A DNA stretch of 5,511 nucleotides from Desulfobacteraceae bacterium (GTDB lineage: Bacteria > Desulfobacterota > DSM-4660 > Desulfatiglandales > Desulfatiglandaceae), in contig JAUWPC010000235.1 in NCBI GenBank assembly GCA_030611815.1, positions 1 through 5,511 on the forward strand, written 5' to 3'. The translations under genes were made by a program, and so were the position numbers. Positions 1-5,070 of this stretch are shown here, in pieces; positions within the stretch are counted from its first letter, which is position 1, and the number at the start of each line of letters is the position of its first letter. The notes below the pieces were generated by a model that saw only the letters and a list, made by a program, of their open reading frames with translations, did not search any database and was not told the DNA's origin.

Positions 1-484
1 GAATAACGCCGGAATACATGGACTGCAGCCTGAACTGCCAGTCTATGCCGGCCATGGGCACGTCCCTGTACCCGAGCCTGCCTCCTGAGGAATCCAGAAG
101 AATCACATAGGGGATCCTCCACATGGCGGCCATTTCGATAGGTCTGGAAAACTTGAGCATATGCTGGGCTCCCACAGATCCGCCCAAGACCGTGAAATCG
201 CTCGCGTGCACCATGATCATGCGGCCGTTGACCTTGGCCGTGCCTACCACCGCACCGTCGCAGGGGGCCTCCGGTATCCGTCCGTCAATACGTATGCTGG
301 TGGTGCCCACGGAGGAACCTAATTCCTTAAAGGTCCCGGAGTCAACCAGGACCTCAATCCTCTCACGAGCGGAGAGCTTGCCGCGCTTATGCTGTCTTTC
401 CATATGCTTGGCGCCTCCGCCCTGGAGGTTTTTCTCCTGAATCTCATGATATCTCTTAACGGCCTCTTCCATTCTCTTGCCCAT
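1..484 (-). CDS. Acyl-CoA carboxylase carboxyltransferase (beta) subunit, N-terminal part, cut by window edge
   Basis: My translation of the minus strand from the ATG at 484-482 gives 161 codons with no stop before the window edge, so the 3' part is missing. A GGAGG ribosome site lies at 499-495, 10 nt upstream. The start MGKRME matches the start of the complete paralogue just upstream in the operon (MGKWMD). The family signature QHKRGKLSARERIEVLVDSG is at about residues 31-50, followed by DGAVVGTAKVNGR, SDFTVLGGSVG and LLDSSGGR, as in propionyl-/acetyl-CoA carboxylase beta chains of the crotonase-like carboxyltransferase family (PF01039). In that family the subunit moves CO2 between carboxybiotin and an acyl-CoA. 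The catalytic oxyanion loops lie beyond the window. No biotin carboxylase or biotin carrier gene is visible here; they could lie further left. The acyl substrate cannot be told. Confidence 0.9.
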   Translation of the reverse strand, partial: MGKRMEEAVKRYHEIQEKNLQGGGAKHMERQHKRGKLSARERIEVLVDSGTFKELGSSVGTTSIRIDGRIPEAPCDGAVVGTAKVNGRMIMVHASDFTVLGGSVGAQHMLKFSRPIEMAAMWRIPYVILLDSSGGRLGYRDVPMAGIDWQFRLQSMYSGVI

Positions 485-533
485 TATTGCAATACCTCCG
501 TCCTAACCCGGATAAACCGGAACCAAAGAACGA

Positions 534-622
534 TTTTACCACGAAGCACACGAAGGGCACGAAAAATGAGTTTCTAACTGTTTTATGATCTCTTCGTGTT
601 CTTCGTGATCTTCGTGGTGAAC
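534..622. repeat. CACGAAG inverted repeat between the two carboxyltransferase genes
   Basis: The left arm (534-564) carries CACGAAG-type heptamers at a 9-nt pitch (CCACGAAG, CACGAAG, CACGAAA). The right arm (591-622) carries the reverse complement with the same pitch (TTCGTG three times). Aligned as a palindrome, the arms match at about 25 of 31 positions around a spacer of about 26 nt. In RNA it would form a long imperfect hairpin between the stop of the upstream carboxyltransferase gene and the start of the next. It resembles dispersed intergenic palindromes that I associate with Desulfobacterota genomes. There is no T-tract to make it a normal terminator. Confidence 0.8.
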
Positions 623-652
623 AAATTTACGCATAAGATACTAAACAGCCTC

Positions 653-2203
653 CTAAGCAGGTTTGATATAACGCCTCTTCTCCGGCATCTTTTCTCTCTT
701 GTTCAGCGTTGCGTGCAGGGCCCTGACAATCCTGGAACGGGTCTCTCTTGGGTCGATCACCTCATTGACCGTGTACCAGGTGGTGTAAAGCTTGCCAAAG
801 GTCATGACGCTGAACTCCTTCTTCAGGATGTTCAGAAAGAAGTTGTAGACATCATCGTAGTTGCCATCCTCCTTTGCCTTGGCTAATTGCTTGTGGAACA
901 CAGCGTGAACAATCATCTCCGGTCCTGTGGGTGCGAACTCGGTGGAGGGCCAGGCATAAATAAAGTCAGGCCCCATCTTGCTGCAGCCCATGACAATGTT
1001 GGACCCGCCGTAGGATCGTCTCAGTACTATGGTCACCTTGGGATTGGTCAGGTGTGAGTACCCGTGAAGGTTCTTGGCCCCGTGTCTGATAACTCCCATC
1101 CGTTCCCATTTGTCCCCTGGTGGGAATGCGGTTGTATCTGAAATGGTCACAAGGGGGATGTTGAATGCGTCTAAAAACATAAGGAACCGGTCGTATTTAT
1201 CCGAAGAATCAGGCTCCATGATGCCGCTCAGTTCGTCCGGGTTGCTGGCGGCGATGCCTGCAACTAAGCCGTCAAACCGGGTAAAGCCCACTATCATGTT
1301 GGGTGCGAAGTCCTCCTGTATTTCAAAGAACTCTCCGTTATCCACTATCAGGTCGATGACCTCGTGCATGTCATAGGTGAACTTGGGATTTTCGGGCATA
1401 ATATCCAGCAGGGCCTCCTCCCCCCTTTCCGGATCATCCCCAGTCTTTAACACATCGGACCTTACCCAGCAGTTCTGGGGAATGAATTGAAGGATCTCCT
1501 TAGCCATGTCGATGGCCTCCTGGTCGCTTTCTGCCACCAGATCGCACTGGCCGCTCTTTTCCATGTGGAACTCGGCCGAACCGGCATCATCCGATTCAAT
1601 CTCTCCTCCCATCCACAAAAACCCTGTATTCGCGTTCATGATCAGGAAATCGGACAAGACCGGAACCTGGGCCAATGGTCCTGTGCAGGGCCCAAGGACA
1701 AGGGCTATCCGGGGAATCACCCCGGAATAGAGGCAATAGTCCCTAACCAGGGAGCCCATACCATGCAGCCCGACAAGACCATTCCTGAAATCAAGCCTGG
1801 AGCCGGCCGAGTCAAAGATGCCGATGATGGGAACCTGCTCCTGCCCCGCCATCCGGATCAGTTCTGCGATCTTCCACACCCCCTGGTCTCCGATGGCGCC
1901 GGACATTACGGTAAAGTCAAGGGAGTAGACCATGACCTGCCTTCCGTTCACTTTAACCAGGCCCATTACGACACCATCAGCCGGACTGGGCCTCCCCCCC
2001 CCATCCGGAGGGAAGTTGAACTCCCTTACAACAGAACCAAGTTCCTCGAATGTGCCGGGATCGGCTAAGAGATCAATCCTCTCCCTCGCAGTAAGCTTCC
2101 CCAATTTGTGCTGAAGCTCAACTCGCTTTTCGCCTCCGCCCCCCGCGTTCTCTTCGCGAACCTTGACAAGCTTCTCAAGATAACCGTCCATCCATTTTCC
2201 CAT
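653..2203 (-). CDS. Acyl-CoA carboxylase carboxyltransferase (beta) subunit, divergent
   Basis: The protein has 516 residues, the usual length for propionyl-CoA/acyl-CoA carboxylase beta chains. The ATG at 2203 has GGGAG 9 nt upstream (2217-2213). Residues 31-50 hold QHKLGKLTARERIDLLADPG. The N-terminal crotonase-like lobe runs through DGVVMGLVKVNGR, SLDFTVMSGAIG and the first oxyanion-hole loop, GPCTGP at 171-176. The C-terminal lobe has GVIRHGAKNL (370-379), the second loop RRSYGGSN (395-402) and YAWPSTEFAPTGPE (416-429). By family knowledge it transfers a carboxyl group between biotin and an acyl-CoA in the cytoplasm, working with a biotin carboxylase and carrier not seen here. Two places depart from the common pattern: GPCTGP for GPCAGG, and TGPEMIVHAVF for the usual MGA.GAVEIIF. 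It lies 38 nt after the TetR gene, so it is probably cotranscribed with it. A decarboxylase alpha-type role (glutaconyl-CoA or methylmalonyl-CoA decarboxylase) is an alternative. Family call firm, substrate unknown. Confidence 0.93.
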   Translation of the reverse strand: MGKWMDGYLEKLVKVREENAGGGGEKRVELQHKLGKLTARERIDLLADPGTFEELGSVVREFNFPPDGGGRPSPADGVVMGLVKVNGRQVMVYSLDFTVMSGAIGDQGVWKIAELIRMAGQEQVPIIGIFDSAGSRLDFRNGLVGLHGMGSLVRDYCLYSGVIPRIALVLGPCTGPLAQVPVLSDFLIMNANTGFLWMGGEIESDDAGSAEFHMEKSGQCDLVAESDQEAIDMAKEILQFIPQNCWVRSDVLKTGDDPERGEEALLDIMPENPKFTYDMHEVIDLIVDNGEFFEIQEDFAPNMIVGFTRFDGLVAGIAASNPDELSGIMEPDSSDKYDRFLMFLDAFNIPLVTISDTTAFPPGDKWERMGVIRHGAKNLHGYSHLTNPKVTIVLRRSYGGSNIVMGCSKMGPDFIYAWPSTEFAPTGPEMIVHAVFHKQLAKAKEDGNYDDVYNFFLNILKKEFSVMTFGKLYTTWYTVNEVIDPRETRSRIVRALHATLNKREKMPEKRRYIKPA

Positions 2204-2226
2204 GCCGCGAATCTCCCTATGGTAGA

Positions 2227-2276
2227 CCTAAGTTAAGTGGTTTAATAGTTAAGTGGTTGAGTAGTTGAGTGGTTGA
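2227..2276. repeat. Octamer tandem repeat overlapping the 3' end of the TetR gene
   Basis: On the plus strand the stretch divides into 8-nt units: CCTAAGTT, AAGTGGTT, TAATAGTT, AAGTGGTT, GAGTAGTT, GAGTGGTT, then GA. The core units fall at 2235-2242, 2243-2250, 2251-2258, 2259-2266 and 2267-2274. Every unit ends in GTT, and units alternate between AGTGGTT and AGTAGTT/AATAGTT, which suggests a 16-nt higher-order period. The minus-strand TetR gene reads through the repeat and stops inside it (TAA at 2244-2242). The repeat fills most of the gap between that gene and the carboxyltransferase gene. Confidence 0.85.
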
Positions 2277-2871
2277 CCGCCCTCTGTTCAATCCCTTTAA
2301 AAACAAATTCGCATAGCTTCTCTGTCAGATCGTCAGGGGATATCTCTCTGCCAAAGATCACTCTCGTAAGGCACACATTCTCAATTGAGCCGAGGATAGC
2401 CTGCCTCAGGAAAACCGGCGGAATATCGTCCCTGATTTCCTGGTCCTTTATCCCCTCCTGGATAATCTCTAACAGGATCTCGGTGTATTTTTTGACCAGC
2501 TTATATGTCTCACTGGTGTAGTAGTCAGAAAAACTCCGGACATCGAGAAGGAGGATCTTGGCAAAGACTCTGTCCGTCGCATAGACGTTGATATGTGACC
2601 AGATCAATTTTCTTATCTTGTTTAAAGCCCCTTTTATCCCCTTCAAATCCGTGTGCGCTCGAAAGTGATAATGTTCGAGGTTCTCCGCAAGCACCTGATA
2701 AAGCAGGTCCCTCTTGTCCTTAAAGTACTTATAGATAAGCGCTTCAGTAACCCCGGCGGTCTTAGCGATCTCCGCCGTGGTTATGGCGCTGAAGTCCTTT
2801 TTTTCAAGCAATACCCTCAAGGCATCAGCAATCTTTATACGACCCGGAGGCCAGGCTTTTGCTTCTGCCAT
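2242..2871 (-). CDS. TetR/AcrR-family transcriptional regulator, FadR-like
   Basis: The protein has 209 residues. The N-terminal helix-turn-helix spans about residues 29-57: TTAEIAKTAGVTEALIYKYF (31-50) followed by KDKRDLL, the classic TetR DNA-binding motif ending in a YKYFKDKRDLL-type stretch. The rest is an all-helical ligand/dimer domain, with KKYTEILLEIIQEGIKDQEI at 127-146 and LRQAILGSIENVCLTRVIFG at 155-174. This resembles the C-terminal domain of fatty-acid-responsive regulators such as Bacillus FadR. The ATG at 2871 lies 3 nt after the TGA of the hydratase gene, with GAGGG at 2885-2881 (9-nt spacing) inside that gene, so the two are translationally close and surely cotranscribed. I infer that it represses its own operon and is released by an acyl-CoA. 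The last ten codons (NHSTTQPLNY) come from the tandem octamer repeat, so the original C-terminus was probably at about residue 199 or differed in sequence. Confidence 0.92.
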   Translation of the reverse strand: MAEAKAWPPGRIKIADALRVLLEKKDFSAITTAEIAKTAGVTEALIYKYFKDKRDLLYQVLAENLEHYHFRAHTDLKGIKGALNKIRKLIWSHINVYATDRVFAKILLLDVRSFSDYYTSETYKLVKKYTEILLEIIQEGIKDQEIRDDIPPVFLRQAILGSIENVCLTRVIFGREISPDDLTEKLCEFVFKGIEQRAVNHSTTQPLNY

Positions 2872-2874
2872 AAG

Positions 2875-3642
2875 TCATTTCCCTCGCGATTTCAGAAACA
2901 GATTTACCATCTCTTTGTGTTCAGTGCTCTGGAGCATAACCGACTGGTGTGCGGCCTCCCACTCAAGAACATCTTTCAGAGACATATCCAAGCTGCCTTC
3001 AAGAGACTTCTTGATCAAGGAGAGGGATACGGGAGGTTTAGCCATGAGGGTTCCGACCAGCGCATTCACTTCCCGGTCCAGATCTTCATCCGGCACTGAT
3101 TTGTATATCAGACCAATGGACTCGGCCCTTTTCCCGTCTATGAATTCTCCTAAAAGAGCGATCTCTCTGGCCTTCACGAGGCCGACGAGGCGGGGAAGGA
3201 AGTATGTGGCCCCTCCATCAAGGACGGCGCCGATATGTACAAAGTTCAGGCAGAATTTTGCATTCTGGGAGGCCAGAACAAAGTCTCCTGCCAGGGCAAG
3301 GCTGCACCCTCCGCCAACGGCTGCTCCTCTGACCTTTGTGACAAGGGGCTGGGGCATCTCTCGCATCACCCGCACAAGTTGTCCGAACTTCTTCATGCCG
3401 CTTACCCATTCCGGAGCCGAAAGGTTGTCGGTGAAGAGGGAAACATCGGCGCCAGATGAAAAATTGTCTCCTGCTCCCTCAAGGATGACCACACGGATCT
3501 CTTCATCCCTGGAGATCTTTTCAAGGGCCTTCCTCAGTTCCTCGACGATCTCAGCATTGAGGGCATTCATGATCCGGGGCCGGTTCATGACCACGGTACA
3601 AGTTTTATCCTCTTTTTTAACCAATACCAAGTCTTCAGACAT
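2875..3642 (-). CDS. Enoyl-CoA hydratase/isomerase family protein, PaaG-like active site
   Basis: The protein has 255 residues, the normal crotonase-fold length. The ATG at 3642 has AAGGAG at 3654-3649, spaced 6 nt. The oxyanion-hole elements are present: FSSGADV at 61-67 (S63 backbone) and RGAAVGGGCS at 105-114 (G111 backbone). The two glutamates of classical hydratases (rat E144 and E164) align here with S114 and F134, so ordinary hydration is unlikely. D142 in GAVLDGGATYFLPRLVG (138-154) lies where PaaG-type isomerases carry the catalytic aspartate (VPDSGGTW motif). An enoyl-CoA or ring-epoxide-CoA isomerase role is therefore more likely than a hydratase. The C-terminal helix EAAHQSVMLQSTEHKEMVNL (229-248) fits the family's trimerisation region. 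It is first in a leftward operon with a TetR regulator and carboxyltransferases, pointing to acyl-CoA breakdown. The natural substrate is unknown. Confidence 0.92.
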   Translation of the reverse strand: MSEDLVLVKKEDKTCTVVMNRPRIMNALNAEIVEELRKALEKISRDEEIRVVILEGAGDNFSSGADVSLFTDNLSAPEWVSGMKKFGQLVRVMREMPQPLVTKVRGAAVGGGCSLALAGDFVLASQNAKFCLNFVHIGAVLDGGATYFLPRLVGLVKAREIALLGEFIDGKRAESIGLIYKSVPDEDLDREVNALVGTLMAKPPVSLSLIKKSLEGSLDMSLKDVLEWEAAHQSVMLQSTEHKEMVNLFLKSRGK

Positions 3643-3722
3643 CGATTTCTCCTTTTCTGAAACAACCCTTCCTCAACCCGCGGAGTTTAAGACAGCTACT
3701 TCAAAATGCCCATGATAGACAA

Positions 3723-3739
3723 GGTTAGGAATCCTTACC
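3723..3739. promoter_or_regulatory. Near-perfect 17-nt palindrome, candidate operator
   Basis: GGTTAGGA-A-TCCTTACC has 8-nt half-sites that match at 7 of 8 positions around a single central base. It lies about 15-31 nt downstream of the start point predicted from the -10 box at 3766-3761, a position where a bound repressor would block transcription. Size and symmetry suit a TetR-family dimer, and a TetR gene is second in this operon. The link is an inference; the site could also be a small hairpin in the 5' leader. Confidence 0.35.
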
Positions 3740-3760
3740 CAGCATGCAATTTAGTTTCAA

Positions 3761-3789
3761 ATTATACTGGTTTTATGAGTTAGTGTCCG
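3761..3789 (-). promoter_or_regulatory. Candidate sigma70 promoter of the leftward operon
   Basis: On the minus strand a perfect TATAAT lies at 3766-3761. A CGGACA hexamer (4 of 6 matches to TTGACA) lies 17 nt upstream at 3789-3784. The predicted start is near 3754, giving a leader of about 110 nt before the hydratase ATG at 3642. The -35 hexamer is within the end of the MITE-like element, and the -10 box lies just outside it. Confidence 0.5.
3777..3782. repeat. Left copy of target-site duplication (GAGTTA)
   Basis: GAGTTA directly abuts the left terminal inverted repeat and recurs at 3959-3964 beside the right one. The next base (G) also agrees, so the duplication is 6 or 7 bp depending on where the element is said to begin. 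Confidence 0.65.
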
Positions 3790-3828
3790 AACGAAAACTA
3801 GGATTTTTCGTTCAGATCAAGCAAGACG

Positions 3829-3847
3829 ATCCCGCCGATGGCGGGAT
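3829..3847. repeat. TCCCGCC hairpin 1 inside the MITE
   Basis: ATCCCGCC (3829-3836) and GGCGGGAT (3840-3847) form a perfect 8-bp stem with a GAT loop. It is the first of three similar palindromes within the element. Confidence 0.75.
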
Positions 3848-3877
3848 TAACCGCAGTAATACATTGAGTATTTCGAG

Positions 3878-3895
3878 TCCCGCCAAAAAGCGGGA
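3878..3895. repeat. TCCCGC hairpin 2 inside the MITE
   Basis: TCCCGC (3878-3883) and GCGGGA (3890-3895) form a 6-bp stem around a CAAAAA loop. The core is the same as in the neighbouring hairpins, but the loop is larger. Confidence 0.7.
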
Positions 3896-3913
3896 TAAAA
3901 TTTGAGCCTGACG

Positions 3914-3929
3914 TCCCGCCGAGGCGGGA
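3914..3929. repeat. TCCCGCC hairpin 3 inside the MITE
   Basis: TCCCGCC (3914-3920) and GGCGGGA (3923-3929) are separated by GA. The palindrome can form a 6-bp stem with a four-base loop. It lies just inside the right terminal inverted repeat. Confidence 0.7.
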
Positions 3930-3958
3930 GGCGAAAAAGACAGTTTTCGTTTAGACAC

Positions 3959-3964
3959 GAGTTA
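3959..3964. repeat. Right copy of target-site duplication (GAGTTA)
   Basis: This is the direct repeat of 3777-3782, immediately outside the right terminal inverted repeat, and it is followed by the shared G at 3965. Confidence 0.65.
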
Positions 3965-4062
3965 GTAAACGTCACTCATTTTGTCAAGCTTTTTTTGTCC
4001 AGACCCAAAAACAATGATTCCGCACCCAGCCCACACTCCCGCTATCTCGTGCTCCTTTTTTC

Positions 4063-4091
4063 TTGACTCGCAAATGGGACTTTTATATACT
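4063..4091 (+). promoter_or_regulatory. Sigma70-type promoter upstream of the SYLF-domain gene
   Basis: TTGACT (4063-4068) and TATACT (4086-4091) each match the consensus at 5 of 6 positions and are separated by exactly 17 nt. The predicted start point is about 4098-4099. The TTG of the -35 box also opens a long reading frame that runs into the downstream gene, but the hexamer is better read as promoter than as start codon. Transcripts would carry an untranslated leader of about 220 nt before the ATG at 4321. Confidence 0.65.
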
Positions 4092-4098
4092 TTTTTTT

Positions 4099-4117
4099 GT
4101 AAGAAGCGGCTTCTTAC
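4099..4117. promoter_or_regulatory. Perfect 19-nt palindrome at the predicted transcription start
   Basis: GTAAGAAGCGGCTTCTTAC has perfectly complementary 9-nt arms around one central G. It begins 7 nt after the -10 box, at the expected +1. It could be an operator for a dimeric repressor. It could also be a 5'-terminal RNA hairpin (8-bp stem, CGG loop) that protects the mRNA. A run of eight T (4091-4098) precedes it, so it is not a rightward terminator. Confidence 0.5.
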
Positions 4118-4122
4118 CATCC

Positions 4123-4260
4123 CGCCTCATAGGCAAAGATGAAGGCTGCCTGAGTCTCAACGCCTTTCAAGACCATGAAGATGCGAACTCCTTCAATCTG
4201 ATCGAAACGTGGGAAACAGTGGATGATCTGGATCGGCATATCCGGTTTGGAATATTGGTG
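4123..4260 (+). pseudogene. Remnant of an ABM-domain (antibiotic biosynthesis monooxygenase-like) gene
   Basis: The frame that opens at 4063 encodes GKDEGCLSLNAFQDHEDANS (4135-4194) followed by FNLIETWETVDDLDRHIR (4195-4248). This has the hallmark pattern of the second half of small ABM-domain proteins: GCLS...YQD.ED...F.LIE.WE...DLDRHIRS. Members are usually about 95-105 residues, form ferredoxin-like dimers and include quinol monooxygenases such as YgiN. Here the N-terminal beta-alpha half and the usual C-terminal strand (..F..LLGAM..L) are missing or unrecognisable, and the frame continues without a stop into the SYLF gene. No start codon with a ribosome site precedes it. I read it as a decayed gene fragment lying in the leader of the downstream transcript. 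A functional small peptide cannot be excluded but seems unlikely. Confidence 0.6.
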
Positions 4261-4308
4261 GTGTCGCCGGGGGCCAAAGATAAGGAACAAACATTAACCC
4301 GAAAACAA

Positions 4309-4315
4309 AAGGAGG
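4309..4315 (+). promoter_or_regulatory. Ribosome binding site that fixes the SYLF gene start
   Basis: AAGGAGG lies 5 nt before the ATG at 4321. It is the only strong site in the long open frame. The ATG it serves begins a canonical signal peptide, whereas the TTG at 4063 has no such site. Confidence 0.85.
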
Positions 4316-4320
4316 AGATA

Positions 4321-5031
4321 ATGAAAACAAATGAGGAATTATCGAGCATAAAACGGAGCGTTCTGATCAGCGTACTTTTGACGGCATTCCTGGCCTTTTC
4401 AGCCATACCGGCATGGGCGGGAGACGACATTAGCGCCCCAGATGTACTGGTTGTTTCAGCGCAAAAAACCTTTCAGGACTTTGTGTCTGATCCGGACATG
4501 ACCTGGTTCCGGAATAATCTGAAAAAAGCTAAGGCCATTTTGATCATTCCCCAATTGGTTAAGGCGGGCTTTATTATTGGTGGAAGCGGCGGGAGCGGGA
4601 CACTCTTAGGCAACGATCCAAAAAAAGGCACATGGAGCTATCCTGCTTTCTATACTATGGGTTCGGTGACTTTCGGATTACAGATAGGTGGCGCAGTGAA
4701 TGAGGTGGTGCTTTTGGTGATGACCCAGAAGGGTATGGATAAGCTGCTCACTTCCTCTTTCAAATTAGGGGCTGACGTGGACGTTGCCCTTGGCCCAGTG
4801 GGCGCCGGGACCGGGGCAAAGGGCATCACAGCCGATATCTATATGTTTTCACGGTCTAAAGGGATCTTTGGCGGGCTTACTATTGAAGGTGCAGTTATTG
4901 CCACCCGTGACAAGTGGAACAGCACTTATTATGGTAAAGAGGTACGCCCGACGGATATTCTTATTCTCCACAACGTCAGCAACAAGCAGGCCAACGGGCT
5001 CCGTGCTGCAGTGGAAAAAGCCGCCAAATAG
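4321..5031 (+). CDS. Secreted SYLF/Ysc84-domain lipid-binding protein
   Basis: With the ATG at 4321 the protein has 236 residues. The N-terminus is a Sec signal peptide: basic residues K11-R12, a hydrophobic core at about 14-28, and a signal peptidase I site AWA|G after residue 33. No cysteine follows the site, so it is not a lipoprotein. The mature part contains the SYLF (Ysc84) domain: KKAKAILIIPQLVKAGFIIG (68-87) then GGSGGSG, TWSYPAFYTMGSVTFGLQIG (104-123), EVVLLVMTQKGMDKLL, LGADVDVALGPVGAGTGA (149-166), IYMFSRSKGIFGGLTIEGAV (173-192), and the final YYGK..RPTDIL with small polar helices. Eukaryotic SYLF domains bind phosphoinositides; bacterial forms are exported and poorly characterised, presumably binding lipid at the outer membrane or periplasm. 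It has its own upstream promoter and is divergent from the acyl-CoA operon, with no evident functional link. The frame is open back to 4063, but that extension would bury the signal peptide and is rejected. Confidence 0.92.
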   Translation: MKTNEELSSIKRSVLISVLLTAFLAFSAIPAWAGDDISAPDVLVVSAQKTFQDFVSDPDMTWFRNNLKKAKAILIIPQLVKAGFIIGGSGGSGTLLGNDPKKGTWSYPAFYTMGSVTFGLQIGGAVNEVVLLVMTQKGMDKLLTSSFKLGADVDVALGPVGAGTGAKGITADIYMFSRSKGIFGGLTIEGAVIATRDKWNSTYYGKEVRPTDILILHNVSNKQANGLRAAVEKAAK

Positions 5032-5070
5032 GTTTGGCATCTAAAATACCTGAAGGCAGGGCACAAAAGT

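Larger units (their letters stand above)
3783..3958. mobile_element. MITE-like non-autonomous element, 176 bp, with target duplication
   Basis: The left end reads GTGTCCGAACGAAAACT (3783-3799). The right end, reverse complemented, reads GTGTCTAAACGAAAACT (3958-3942), 15 of 17 matches. The similarity continues inwards to TTTTTCG (3804-3810) and its complement CGAAAAA (3932-3938), making terminal inverted repeats of about 27-28 bp. The element is flanked by direct repeats GAGTTA at 3777-3782 and 3959-3964. A seventh base, G, also matches, so the duplication could be 7 bp with the element starting at 3784. It has no coding capacity and contains three TCCCGCC/GGCGGGA hairpins. These are the marks of a miniature inverted-repeat transposable element moved by a transposase encoded elsewhere. 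I cannot name the parent IS family. Confidence 0.75.

Noticed and set aside
123..440. 105-codon plus-strand open frame
   Set aside because: It is antisense to the partial carboxyltransferase, whose minus-strand translation matches the family closely.
534..622. CRISPR-like array from the repeated CACGAAG heptamers
   Set aside because: Units are 7-9 nt, mirrored rather than direct across the two arms, and there are no spacers of uniform length or cas genes. It is a palindromic repeat.
1487..2068. 193-codon plus-strand open frame
   Set aside because: It lies fully antisense to the well-supported carboxyltransferase gene, and its translation shows no family motif. It is a shadow of that gene.
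2777..3715. 312-codon plus-strand open frame
   Set aside because: It is antisense to the hydratase gene and the start of the TetR gene. It is rich in Ser/Arg/Pro, typical of a reverse-frame shadow, with no recognisable domain.
4063..5031. A single 322-residue gene starting at TTG 4063
   Set aside because: The TTG is part of a good -35 hexamer, it has no ribosome site, and the extension would put a signal peptide in the middle of the protein. The ATG at 4321 with AAGGAGG is far better.
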